This document shows positions 33,905 to 43,494 of a stretch of 64,000 bases of DNA, piece after piece. Under the pieces are notes generated by a model, which saw only the letters and a list, made by a program, of their open reading frames with translations, did no database searches and was not told the origin of the DNA. The stretch is from Prorocentrum cordatum. Its lineage: Eukaryota; Sar; Dinophyceae; Prorocentrales; Prorocentraceae. Made by a program: the position numbers and the translations under genes. The DNA lies in contig CAUYUJ010015694.1 of assembly GCA_963575745.1 (NCBI GenBank), positions 65,001-129,000 of the forward strand, given 5' to 3'. Each line of letters begins with the position of its first letter. Positions within the stretch are counted from its first letter, which is position 1.

Positions 33905-34050
33905 CATATATGTGCACGTCGATATATATATATATATACACAAATACACATATAAATATACATATATACATATATGTATACATATATGTATGAATGTGTA
34001 CACACAGACAATGTATATATACACACATTTATGTACATATATATATATGT

Positions 34051-34096
<46 letters not shown>
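33905..34096. repeat. TA/CA-rich microsatellite
   Basis: tatatatatatatacacaaa, several tacatata runs, ending in an uninterrupted (TA)n of about 40 bp. It sits where the RT of LINE-D would be expected. Confidence 0.95.
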
Positions 34097-34098
<2 letters not shown>

Positions 34099-34249
34099 TG
34101 CTGGTCTGCCTCCTCTGCCCCGCCTCAAGCAGCGGGCGCCGCGGCCAGCAAGCCAGGGGCCCGGGGGAGGACCTCCGGCAAGCCAGCGCAGGTACCAGCG
34201 TTTTCAGCAGCTTGTACTGGGCAGTTCTCGAGTACACGATGCCTTCGTG

Positions 34250-34720
34250 CTGTCGCGTGATGGTTCGTTCGGCGACCAGCGGGCGAAATGCCGACTGTTT
34301 CTGGTTGGAGTTCTGATGTTTCATCCTCTTCGGCCTCGCTCCGGGACTATTGCGGGCCCACCATATTGGGCCCGAGTGCGTTTGATTATATCGGTGCATA
34401 TCATCCTTCCAAGAACGCTGGTGAAGTTTATGTTCATAGTTCGCCTTGTCTTGGGCCCGCGATCATGTTGCCACCTTGCCATCCTCACCGCGTGCCATCA
34501 TCGAGTATGATCTTGGAGTACGCAGCTGGCGTGGCGCAGCGGCACTTCCTGGGGCGGACGAGCCTTCGGTTCGTGCTTCGCGTTCGTCAAATATTTAGTC
34601 AGGTCGCTTGTCGTGTTGGTTTCAGGAAAGTGGAAAGCCATATTGGGCAATGTTTGAACGAGCGTGCGGACCATTTGGCCGAATGCGGTGCCGATGTGAT
34701 CTTATGTGGTACTGCTGATA
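34250..34720 (+). pseudogene. RNase H domain remnant of LINE-D
   Basis: The RNase HI motifs appear in order, spread over three + strand frames. The first catalytic Asp is in [12 protein letters not shown] (codon at 34259). The Glu is in SKNAGEV (codon at 34423), in the family pattern of a glycine-rich strand followed by N-x-G-E. The second Asp is in EYD (34509), followed one frame over by EYAAGVAQ. The C-terminal signature VESHIGQCLNERADHLAECG (about 34627-34687) has the conserved His, Asn and Asp. The enzyme removes RNA from the RNA-DNA hybrid made by the retrotransposon. At least two frameshifts make it non-functional. Confidence 0.72.
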
Positions 34721-35404
34721 TTCATCGTTGGACCGGCCTTTCCGACAAACCCATTCGTTATCAGATAACAGGCAGCACTTGTTCAGCTTCCGCACATGAT
34801 TTCGTCAACGTCATCGTTGGGGTCGTCCCTTTTGCAGTGTTCCAGCTAATTTGCCACGGTCTCGATATACTCTGGTTTTGACGGTGCAACTAGTCAGTTC
34901 GACCATAATCAAATCAGTGTACTCATTTGGACCGTGTGCAATTTGTCTTTCATTCGATTCGCAGAAGCATTCCTGAACATGACCTCGTTTGTCATCGTGG
35001 CGTCATGTGCCTTGGCCGTGGGTTTCACCAGGGCCTCGACGGCGCTCTCCTCCAGATCGGATTTGATCAGCGTGCGGCTCTCGGTCCGAAATCACACGCC
35101 TCTTCCAGGCAGGGGAGCGGGCGGCGAGGCCATTGAGCGCAGCGGATGCGGATTGCAAAAGTGCCCAGGGCTGCCAGCGGGAGTGCAGCCGCGCTTGCGC
35201 ACGACTACGAGAAAACAGCTCCCGCCCGGTGTCTTCCCCCTGTGGCCTTAGGCGCGTGCGCGTCTCCTGCACACGGCGCAGTTGCGCAGGCCAGGCAAGA
35301 AGGCCCGACGCAATTCAGGCGGTTGTTCCTGAGTGTTCACCATGCTGGGACCCCCCCATCCCGTCTGATTGGGCCAGCCAGGGAAGGGGGTATTAAGAGA
35401 GGCA

Positions 35405-35545
35405 GCGGCTCCTCTTCCTCCTCTTGCATTCTCTCCTCCTTCTCCTCCTCCTCCTTCTCCTCTTCATCCTCCTCCTTTTCCTCCTCTTCCCCCTCCTCTT
35501 TTTCCTCCTCTTCCTCCTCCTCCTCCTCCGCATCATCATCATCAT
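35405..35545. repeat. TCC microsatellite
   Basis: cctcttcctcctcttgcatt then nearly pure (TCC/TTC)n to 35529 and a short (CAT)n. Confidence 0.93.
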
Positions 35546-35621
35546 CAGTGCGGGCGCGGCGCGCGGCGCACGCCGCGCCCGCGCCGAGCTTCTCTAGTCT
35601 GCTGATCGTTTCTCTGTTGAT

Positions 35622-35641
35622 CCGTGATCATCATCATCAGT

Positions 35642-35720
<79 letters not shown>

Positions 35721-35801
35721 GTATCATCATCATCATCACCATAATCATCATCATCACCACCACCACCACCACTACCATCATCATCATCATCATCGTCGTC
35801 G

Positions 35802-35835
<34 letters not shown>
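35622..35835. repeat. CAT/CAC trinucleotide array
   Basis: Uninterrupted (CAT)n of about 75 bp at 35645-35720, then CAT/CAC and a GTC patch, ending about 90 bp before the RARS exon at 35924. The poly-His, poly-Ile and poly-Met frames are artefacts. Confidence 0.97.
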
Positions 35836-35923
35836 CCTTCCCCCATTTTCCTCGCCCTTCCCCTCTCCCAGCTGCCGCCCCCTCACCCCCTCCGCGCGCA
35901 CACACCGGCGCACGCGGAGAGAG

Positions 35924-35971
35924 GCTTTCCCCAACTTCCAGGAGTCGTTGCCAGAGGTGGCGGACCTCCAG
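35924..35971 (+). CDS. RARS: RARS exon (AFPNFQESLPEVADLQ)
   Basis: A 48-nt exon, phase 0 at both ends, encoding AFPNFQESLPEVADLQ. In ArgRS the block MLIEYL is followed by a short acidic segment with FP(D/N) and ending DLQ, before the FYKA helix; this exon supplies exactly that. The acceptor is gagag|GC and the donor CAG|gcgcgc (GC type). Joined, it gives IEYMKE-AFPNFQ on the left and VADLQ-EFYKAA on the right. Confidence 0.9.
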
Positions 35972-36083
35972 GCGCGCCGGCGCGGGTCCCTTGCCGCCGC
36001 CGCCCGCGGCCCGCTGGCGAGAGTCCCTGACGACGACGGCAACGACGACGACAGCGACAGCCGACGAAGAAAAATAGCAAAAT

Positions 36084-36103
36084 CACACACACACACACAC
36101 ACT
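36084..36103. repeat. CA dinucleotide tract
   Basis: (CA)10 ending within two bases of the left terminus of MITE-B copy 4. Confidence 0.95.
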
Positions 36104-36237
36104 GTCGGAGGTCTGCGGGGAGTTCTTGGATCGGCGCTGGACTCCTTGGCGGCACCTCCAGCGGCGCTCCTGGAGCGCTCCGCGCGCCAGGGAGGAGGGT
36201 CCAGCGCCGATCCAAGAAATCCGCGCGGACCTCCGAA
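36104..36237. mobile_element. MITE-B copy 4 (best preserved)
   Basis: Left terminus gtcggaggtctgcggggagt then tcttggatcggcgctgga. Right terminus gggtccagcgccgatccaag then aaatccgcgcggacctccga. The arms pair over about 40 bp with few mismatches. The centre has gctccgcgcgccagggagga. Confidence 0.9.
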
Positions 36238-37189
36238 AGTTTATGTTTATGCTGGCTTTATGTCCCTCCAGATCAAGACAGCGATCCTGAGCGACCACGA
36301 GGGACGGAGAGAGGGATAGGAGGAGGACGAGTCGAGATAGCAGTATTTAGCCTTCGGGGGACCCCCTCGTCAAGACGGCTGACGCAGCTCGGGAAGTTGG
36401 TGCGATTGGACCCCAGGGAGAAAGGAAGAGCGTGTTTGGAATTCTCGGGCGCGTTTTCGAGGAAGTATATCTTCCAGAGCTCCACTGCCAACTGGTACCC
36501 ATTCTCTTCCGCATCCCTTGGCGTTCCCTCCTTACTTACCCTGTCTACCTTCTACTTCCCCGCCTCCTCCGTCGTTGGGGCTTCTCAGCTTCTTTCAGCA
36601 CTCCACCTCCTCAACCTGCCAGGGATGCCAGCGAACCAGGCGTGCACAAGCTCACCCTCTCCTCCTCGGCGACCCCGAGCTCGGGCTTGGCCTTCGGGAC
36701 GCGCGGGGGCGTTGGGCCCTTCCCCGTCCCCTCCCCTGCTCGTTCGGAGCGCCGAGGCCAAAGAAACATCCGACTCCACCAGGGTCTTCCCTGAGACCCG
36801 ACGCTACGTCTTAGAATTGTACCCGTGCCTCCTCTATCGCCGCCGCCAGCCACATCGGACATTGCCAACAGGCTATCGTACGATCACCGTCCGCAGCCGC
36901 TGGTTGTACTCAGGTGAGTAAAGGGGCGCGCCTTGCCGTCGTCGCCATCGTCCGTCGTCGCGGCCGGCCAGTCCCCATCTTCTTCCCTGAGATCCAGCGT
37001 TTCGAAAATTACCCAGGGACGTACCCGACCCTGTTTAAACATGTGGCGACCATACCCAGGACCGCTCAGTGCACATGAACATGTTGAAAGACCTGCAGAT
37101 GCGCAGGAGCACCCAGAAGTGCAATCAGAAGAGCGCGGCAGCGAGAGTAATGACGAACATGCACGAACGTAGCCACAGCGTCGCAGTTC

Positions 37190-38320
37190 CCAGCCTCCCA
37201 GGGAGCCGTGAGGTCTCAGCTGGGCGCGCGTACAACTCCACTCCGCTGGACCACCCAGGAGCCCACGAAGGTGGCGACAGTTACGCAAGTGGCACCCCCC
37301 CAGGGAGCCGCGAGGTCTTGCCTGGATGCGCGTGGCCCTCCACTCCGCTGGACCTCCCAGGAGCCCACGAAATTGGCGACAGTTGCGCAGGAGGTAGCTC
37401 CACCCCCCTAGGGAGCCTCGAGGTCTCGCATGGGTGCGCGTGACAACCTATTCCGCTGGACCTCCAGGAGCTCATGGAATGGTGACAGTTGACAGTTGCG
37501 CAGTTACAACCCCCAAGGGAGCCGCGACGGTTCGACTGTGTGCGCGTACAACTCCACCCCGCTGGGCTTCACAGGGGCCCACAAACAGGGAGACGCAGGG
37601 AGCCGCGAGGTCTCGCCTGGGTGTGCGTGGCCTTCCACTCCGCTGGACCTCCCAAGAACCCACGAAACTGGCGATTGACTCGCGCGTCTTAGCCCCCCCC
37701 GGAGCCGCGAGGTCTCGGCTGGATCCGCGTGTAATTCCATTCCGTTGGACCTCCCATGAGCCGACGAAAGTGACGACATTTCTATCGCACTTCGCAGCCA
37801 CCTAGGGACCTGCGAGGTCTCGGCTGGATCCGCGTGTAACTCCATTCCGCTGGACTTCCCAGGAACCCATGAAAGTGACGACAGGCTCGCAAGATTTAGC
37901 CCCCCAGGCAGCCGCGAGGTCTCCGTTGGATCCGCGCATAGCCCCGAACCGTGAGACCCACCAGGAGCCCATCAATGTGGCGGAAGTTTCGTACCCCGTA
38001 GCCCCCAAGGGAGCGGCGAAGTCTCGGCGGTCCGTGTGTAACGCCATTCCGTTGGACGTCCCAGAAGCCCACGAAAGTGGCGACGGTCACATCGCACTTC
38101 GCAGATCCCCAGGGACTCGTCAAGATCCGCGTGTAACTCCACTCCGATGGACCTCCCAGGAACCCACGAAAGTGGCGACAAATTCGCACTTCGCAACCCC
38201 CCACGGAGCCGCGAGGTGTGGGCTGGATCAGCGTGTACCCCACCCCGTTGGACTTCCCAGGAGCCCACGAGACTGGCGACAGTTTCGCACGTCGCAGCAG
38301 CCCCCCAGGGATCCGCGCAA
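37190..38320. repeat. ~102-bp minisatellite, about eleven units
   Basis: Units of 100-104 bp contain gagccgcgaggtctcggctg then gatccgcgtgtaactccatt, then ggacctcccaggagcccacg and a short variable end. Landmarks fall near 37208, 37311, 37412, 37603, 37707, 37812, 37911 and 38011. Where units are exactly 102 bp the reading frame stays open, giving a 34-residue repeated peptide (GSREVSAGRAYNSTPLDHPG and so on). It is not otherwise gene-like. Confidence 0.9.
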
Positions 38321-38414
38321 GCAGTACGCCAAAGACCTGCGGGAGGAGGCGGTAGGTTTGCGCAAAGAGTTCTCTATTCAAAACGAGAAGCCAACACAGG
38401 AGCAATGGTAACAA

Positions 38415-38456
38415 AGCAAAAGGAGGAGGAGGAGCAGGAGCAGGAGTAGTAGCAGG

Positions 38457-38492
<36 letters not shown>

Positions 38493-38545
38493 AAGGGGAG
38501 GGGGAGGGGCAGGGGCAGGCGAAGGGGGAAGGAAAGGAGGAGGAC
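38415..38545. repeat. GGAGCA/GGA microsatellite
   Basis: aggagcaggagcaggagcag repeats followed by ggggagggggaggggcaggg. Confidence 0.93.
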
Positions 38546-38699
38546 TGGAGACCACAGAGTTCTATTCAAAACGAGTGCCCAGCACAGGAGCGTTGGAAAG
38601 AATGCATCATTGCGAATGGAGCCCTTGAACCCACTATGTTGCTGCATGTTCCGAGCCGTACTTTATTGAATCGCTTCGCTCAGTCCGCCGGCCCGTATT

Positions 38700-40190
38700 G
38701 TGCCATCGCGGGTTCTTGGGGGGTCTTGGGAGCCCTTGGAAGCTTCGTGGGAGTTTCTTGGGAACTTTGGGAGGCCTCGTGGATGGCTCTGGGTGGGCCC
38801 TCTTGGTGGTCTATTGGGGGGGTCTGCCTGGCCTCTTGGGGGCCTCCTGGGAGCTTCCTTTGGGTCTCTTGGGGGCCTCTTGGGGCTTTCTTGCGGCCTG
38901 TTGGGGGCCTCTTGGGGCTCTCTTGGGGGCTTCGTGGGGCTACTTGGGGGCTTGTAGGGGCATTTCGGGGGGCGTGTTTGGGCGGGAGGCTCAAAATTTC
39001 CGTTCAGGTTGCCCCTGTGGACCTCAATCATGGGGCCGTCTTGGGGCCTCTTGGACCGTCTTGAGGGTTTCTTGGGCCTTCTTGGAGCGCTCTTGGGCCG
39101 TCTTTGAGCGGTCTTGAGGGTCTCTCGGGCCGTCTTGGGGTGATCTTGGGGGCCTCTTGGACCGCCTTGAAAGGTGTGAAAGACGAAGAGGCGGATATGT
39201 TAAAAATGCACGTTTCCTAAGGGAATGAGACGATTTTTGCTTGTGGGAGCCCTCTTGGGACGCCGCTTAGGGACCTCTTGGGGGGTCTTGAAGGCCTGTT
39301 GGGCCGTCTTGAGGCCATCGTAAGCGCTTGGGGGTGATATTTCGGCGTCTCCCGGCTCTCTTGGACCGTCTGGAGGGTTTCTCGGGCCTCTCTTGGACCG
39401 ATTTGGAGCCCTCCTGGGCTCCGAAAAAGAGGTCTTGAGGGATTGTTGGGCCTTCTTGGAGCGCTCTTGGGCCGTCTTTGAGCGGTCTAGAGGGTCTCTC
39501 GGGCCGTCTTGGGGTGATCTTGGGGGCCTCTTGGACCGCCTTGAAAGGTGTGAAAGACGAAGAGGCGGATATGTTAAAAATGCACGTTTTCCTAAGGGAA
39601 TGAGACGATTTTTGCTTGTGGGAGCCCTCTTGGGACGCCGCTTAGGGACCTCTTAGGGACCTCTTGGGGCGTCTTGAAGGCCTGTTGGGCCGTCTTGAGG
39701 CCATCGTAGGCGTTTGGGAGTGATATTTCGGCGTCTCCCGGCTCTCTTGGACCGTCTGGAGGGCTTCTCGGGCCCCTCTTGGACCGATTTGGAGCCCTCC
39801 TGGGCTCCGAAAAAGAGTTCTTGAGGGTTTGTTGGGCCTTCTTGGAGCGCTCTTGGGCCGTCTTTGAGCGGTCTTGAGGGTCTCTCGGGCCGTCTTGGGG
39901 TGATCTTGGGGGCCTCTTGGACCGCCTTGAAAGGTGTGAAAGACGAAGAGGCGGATATGTTAAAAATGCACGTTGTCCTAAGGGAATGAGACGATTTTTG
40001 CTTGTGGGAGCCCTCTTGGGACGCCGCTTAGGGACCTCTTGGGGGGTCTTGAAGGCCTGTTGGGCCGTCTTGAGGCCATCGCAGGCGTTTGGGAGTGATA
40101 TTTCGGCGTCTCCCGGCTCTCTTGGACCGTCTGGAGGGCTTCTCGGGCCTCTCTTGGACCGTTTGGAGCCCTCCTGGGCTCCCAAAAGGG
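38700..40190. repeat. GCCTCTTGGG array with three ~380-bp units
   Basis: From 38700 to 39050 degenerate ggcctcttgggggcctc sequence. From there to 40190 a unit repeats with the core aggcggatatgttaaaaatg then cacgttttcctaagggaatg and agacgatttttgcttgtggg. The core occurs at 39193, 39567 and 39953 (spacings 374 and 386). Read in reverse complement, the core contains agcaaaaatcgt, a cattcc box and aaaacgt, i.e. the same skeleton as the 341-bp unit at 2.9-3.6 kb. Confidence 0.9.
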
Positions 40191-40375
40191 ACCTTATTAT
40201 GAGCGTGGGGCCCCGCCACCACGGGCGACCTCAGTTGGTCACGGCGCGAGTTCGGCAATTGTCAGAGTGAGGGGGCTGAACCGAACGGTCATTCACTGTC
40301 CCTGGGTGCGTGGCTGAAGTGCAATTCCGCGATGCGGATTCTTGTTGTTGTTGTTTGTTGTTTGTTGTTGTCGTC

Positions 40376-40935
40376 GTCCCACCCGCGACCCGCCCCGCGA
40401 TCCACCTGCGACCCGCCCCGTGACCCACCCGCGACCCGCCCGCGACCCACCCCGCGACCCACCCGCGACCCACCCCGCGACCCACCCGCGACCCACCCGC
40501 GACCCACCCGCGACCCACCCCGCGACCCGCCCGCGACCCACCACGAGACCCCCCCGGCGACCCACCCGCGACCCACCGGCGACCCACCCGCGACCCACCC
40601 GCGACCCACCTTGCGTCCCACCCGCGACCCACCGCGACCCATCCGCGACCCAAACCGCGCCCGCGACCCGCCCGCGACCCACCTCGACCCAACCGCGACC
40701 CACCCGCGACCCACCCCGCGACCCACCCAAAATTTTCGGCGCCTGCGGCGGGCTTCTTTTGCATTCGTTCCAAGCGGAGAACCTGCGACCCACCCGCGAC
40801 CAAAACCGCGCTCAGTGTACAAATTAAAATGTTCGGCGCCTGCGGCGGGCTGTTTTTGAATTCCTTACAGGTGGAGGTGGAGAGCCCGCGACCCACCCGC
40901 GACCCAAACTACGTTCACTGAACAAGCCCGCGACC
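40376..40935. repeat. CGACCCACC array and its ~98-bp spacer repeat
   Basis: From 40376 to 40735 cgcgacccacccgcgaccca repeats. Then two copies of a spacer (ttcggcgcctgcggcgggct at about 40735 and 40832), each followed by a new short run of the CGACCCACC repeat. The Thr/Pro/Arg-rich frames are artefacts. Confidence 0.93.
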
Positions 40936-40964
40936 CACCCCCCCGGCGCGCGCGCGCTCCGCGG

Positions 40965-41001
40965 AGGAGGGGAGGAGGAGCAGGGCGAGGAGCAGGAGGA
41001 A

Positions 41002-41043
<42 letters not shown>

Positions 41044-41370
41044 TACGAGGACAAAGATGAGGCCGACAACAAGGGCGAGGAGAAAAGGAGGGGACGGAGG
41101 GGGACGACGAGAAAGGAGGGAGGAGGAGGGGGAGGAGGAAAAGGACGACGACGACGGAAAGGAGGAGGGGGGAGGATCGGGATGGGGGAGGAAGAGGAAG
41201 AGGAGGAGGAGGAGGAGGAAGAAGAAAAGGAGGAAGAGGAGGAGGAGGTGGAGGAGGTGGAGGAGGAAGAGGCGGACGACGACGACGACGACGACGACGA
41301 CGATGAGGACGATGAGGACGATGACGCGGACGAGGAAGAGGAGGAGCAGGAGGAGGAAGAGGAGGGCGCC
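40965..41370. repeat. GAC and GGA tracts
   Basis: (GAC)n at about 41004-41042 and 41275-41305, with GGA/GAA runs between and after. The Asp- and Glu-rich frames are artefacts. Confidence 0.93.
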
Positions 41371-42330
41371 ATCGACAGGGAAGGTGAGGGCCACGAGGTC
41401 CGCCAGCTCGACGCCCGCGTCGCCCGCGCCCGCCCCCTCACTCTTATCCGCAATTGCGGGGTGCTACGTTTTGGTCCGCCCAGCTGGCCCGCGTGAAGGT
41501 CACGCTCTTGGCTTGATAATCCCCCCTCGTCGTACCCTCTGCATGTTTCCCTCCGCCTTTTCCCTCCCCTCCTCCCCCCCCCATCTCTGCCCGCGCCGTC
41601 CTCCCCCTCGGACCCCCCCGCCTTCCTCCCCCACTCACTCTCCTCCCCCCCCCGTTCATTCGGAGCAGGGCGAGTTGAGACAACGGCGGCTCAAAGCGGT
41701 CCCGGGACCCCTCCAAGGGTCAAACATCACAAGTTGTCCAAGCTGCGTCCAGCCGTGGCGACGAGGGGGGCCCCCGCAGGCCAATTGCTGCCGTCTCGAC
41801 TCGTCCCCCTCTAATCACCCTCTCCGCCCCCCGTGGTCGCTTGCCCCACCCTCGATTACCGTAAACTCAGAAATGACGCCGCTGATTTGGTGCGGTCCAC
41901 CACCCTCATCCTTCCGGCCTGGAGGCGGCCACGCTTGCCCGCCAGTGGCATCCGTCGAGGCTTGCCTGTACGCTCGCAGGTACGTTGCTGCCGCTGCAGC
42001 CTCGGCTCGACCTGTCCAGTGCTGTGTACGAGAAGGTTCCGTCCCAACGCCAAGTCAGAGCCCGTTGGGCATTCTTGGAGCTGGCAGGGCAAGGCAGTTC
42101 TTGGCAATGCGACCGTTGTGTTCGTGGGTTCCGCTCTGTCTTGAAGTTTGTTCATGGTGTTTGCCGAGGAGGTCCTCGGAAGCCGTGGGTTCGACGCTCC
42201 TCGGCAACTCCATGGTTTTCCTTGACGCCAGCGACCATTCTCGCATCTGTGTTTGCAGTCGCTCTAAAAATTATAGCAGCGGCAGCAACGCGCGAGGTCT
42301 CCGCTCGCCCAGAGTTCGGCCACGCGCAGA

Positions 42331-42448
42331 GGGGGAGGGGGGAGGGGGGAGGGCTTCTTAGAAGCACCCCTGGTTCTTAGAAGGCGCGGGCGTTATCTGT
42401 AGATGTAAGGCCGGCGCCTTCTAAGAAGCCCTCCCCCCTCCCTCCACC
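42331..42448. mobile_element. Foldback element with CTTCTTAGAAG termini
   Basis: Left arm ggggggagggcttcttagaa then g (about 42344-42364); right arm cttctaagaagccctccccc then ctccc (about 42418-42442). The outer arms are perfectly complementary over about 21 bp. An inner pair (cttagaaggcgc / gcgccttctaag) is nested inside, so the whole segment can fold into a double hairpin. I see no coding capacity; only one copy is in the window. Confidence 0.65.
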
Positions 42449-42629
42449 CCCAAAGAGTGCCGTCCCTGCCCTCGAACGGGGGCTCATCATAACCAGAGGC
42501 CTGCATCCCAAGCTTGACGGTTTTACAGTTGACGTCGGGTCTTGGTCTGAGGAGTCCTCCAACTAATCGGAATTCATATCTTCTCTGTTTTACTTTTGTG
42601 TGGTTGTGCCGTCTGATGTTCAAAATCGT

Positions 42630-42672
42630 ACCCATCTCGACCCAGGAAATCCGCGTGGACCTCAGACAGTTG
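42630..42672. mobile_element. Possible solo right end of MITE-B
   Basis: tcgacccaggaaatccgcgt then ggacctcagaca resembles the right terminus of MITE-B (gatccaagaaatccgcgcgg then acctccgaaa). No left end is recognisable upstream. Confidence 0.35.
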
Positions 42673-42797
42673 ATGTGTATACCGTTTATTATTCTTCGAT
42701 GGTCGTCGTCGTCAAGGGGCTTCCTCCTCTGATTCTTGTCCCCCCCCCCCTCGCTCCCTCTTCGCTCGCTCTCCCCGGTGCCCGCGGCCCTCCCCAG

Positions 42798-42850
42798 GAG
42801 TTCTACAAGGCCGCCAAGAAGCGTTTCGACGACGACGAGGAGTTCAAGAG
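42798..42850 (+). CDS. RARS: RARS exon (EFYKAAKKRFDDDEEFK)
   Basis: A 53-nt exon encoding EFYKAAKKRFDDDEEFK and two bases of the next Arg codon. The FYKA.K.(R/K)FD.D..FK motif is a characteristic ArgRS helix. The acceptor is ccccag|GA. The donor read here is AAGAG|gagggc (GA type), giving FK-R-KAQIAVV, the same spacing as plant ArgRS. An alternative GC donor four bases on (AGGAGG|gcggcg) would need an acceptor without the following G and would add two residues, so it is less likely. Confidence 0.95.
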
Positions 42851-43342
42851 GAGGGCGGCGCGCCCGCGCTGCCCTCCGGAGGCGTCGGGGTGTAATGGCG
42901 ACGCGTCGGGAGGCGGGGCCCATCTCGATCCGATCGATCCCACTCGGCCCGATGCTCGCACGGCGCCGTTGTGCGTCCTGGCGCAGCCGATGCGATTCGA
43001 TTCCGACTCCGCGCCGCCCGATCATGGGGGGGGCAGGGGCGAGTGCCTGGCATCGGTCGGGCGTGTGCGTTTCTTCTCGGCGCGGACCATCGAGGAGCAT
43101 TTCGGGTCCTCCTCGCCGAGGCAAAAAAAACACAGAACGGAAAAGGCACGGGCAATGGACGCCCGAGCAATGGCAGAGGGTGGCGAGCCGAGGGCGGACC
43201 GCAGGGGGCCCGCATCTCCGACGGTGCGGGCTGCCGCACCGGGGCGTGCTCCTTGCCCCGAGCTCGGCCTCTGGGCGCCGGCTTCGTGCCTCGGGGCCGC
43301 CGAGGACGGAGCCGCGGGCCAAGGATCGGCGACTACCAATAA

Positions 43343-43494
43343 GTCGGGCGTGTCCCCCTACAGGGGGATGTTCGACGAACAAAAAAAAATACTCTGGAAA
43401 AAACCCAAAATGATCAAAAAAATCTCAAAAAAACGCCCCCTGACTATTTTCTAACTACTTTTGAGTATTCCTCCTGTAGAGGGACGTGCCCGAC
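43343..43494. mobile_element. MITE-A copy 3 (best preserved), TA-flanked
   Basis: Left end (TA)agtcgggcgtgtccccctac then aggggg. Right end tcctcctgtagagggacgtg then cccgact(TA). The inverted repeats pair over about 28 bp. With a TA dinucleotide on both outer sides this looks like a Tc1/mariner-type TA target duplication. The interior is A/T-rich with long A runs, in contrast to the GC-rich host sequence. No ORF. Confidence 0.85.

Larger units (their letters stand above)
25315..35923 (+). other. RARS intron, 10,609 bp
   Basis: GC donor (gcggtg), acceptor gagag|G. Contents in order: GCCTCTTGG-type sequence, a MITE-A-bounded segment (26597-27749), CAT, TATGC and CAT tracts, a ~100-bp tandem repeat, CT and TA tracts, a dispersed repeat (31738), the LINE-D wreck (32.1-34.7 kb), and TCC and CAT tracts. 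In 28,270-28,900 I see only pyrimidine-rich sequence. In 30,500-31,730 and 34,790-35,400 I see GC-rich sequence without a recognisable gene. Confidence 0.78.
35972..42797 (+). other. RARS intron, 6,826 bp
   Basis: GC donor (gcgcgc), acceptor ccccag|G. It holds a CA tract and MITE-B copy 4, the ~102-bp minisatellite, a GGAGCA tract, GCCTCTTGG-type sequence with ~380-bp units, a CGACCCACC array, GAC/GGA tracts and a foldback element. I see no gene in 36,240-37,190 or 41,380-42,330. Confidence 0.78.

Noticed and set aside
33460-33993. Segments on both strands that look weakly coding (e.g. [21 protein letters not shown])
   Set aside because: Position would suit a decayed RT of LINE-D, but no RT motif is visible on either strand, so no call was made.
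35545-36319. Poly-Asp, poly-Met, poly-His and poly-Ile ORFs
   Set aside because: Translation of a CAT array. Only the 48-nt segment at 35924-35971 is kept, as a RARS exon.
36397-36921. 174- and 120-codon ORFs with a plausible hydrophobic segment (LLTYPVYLLLPRLLRRW)
   Set aside because: No family recognised, overlapping open frames, and no link to neighbouring exons; kept as unexplained intron sequence.
37190-38320. CRISPR-like array of regularly spaced repeats
   Set aside because: Units are ~102 bp and similar over their whole length, without distinct repeat and spacer parts, in a eukaryotic intron; it is a minisatellite.
40289-40896. Thr/Pro/Arg- and Gly/Arg/Ser-rich ORFs
   Set aside because: CGACCCACC array read in all frames.
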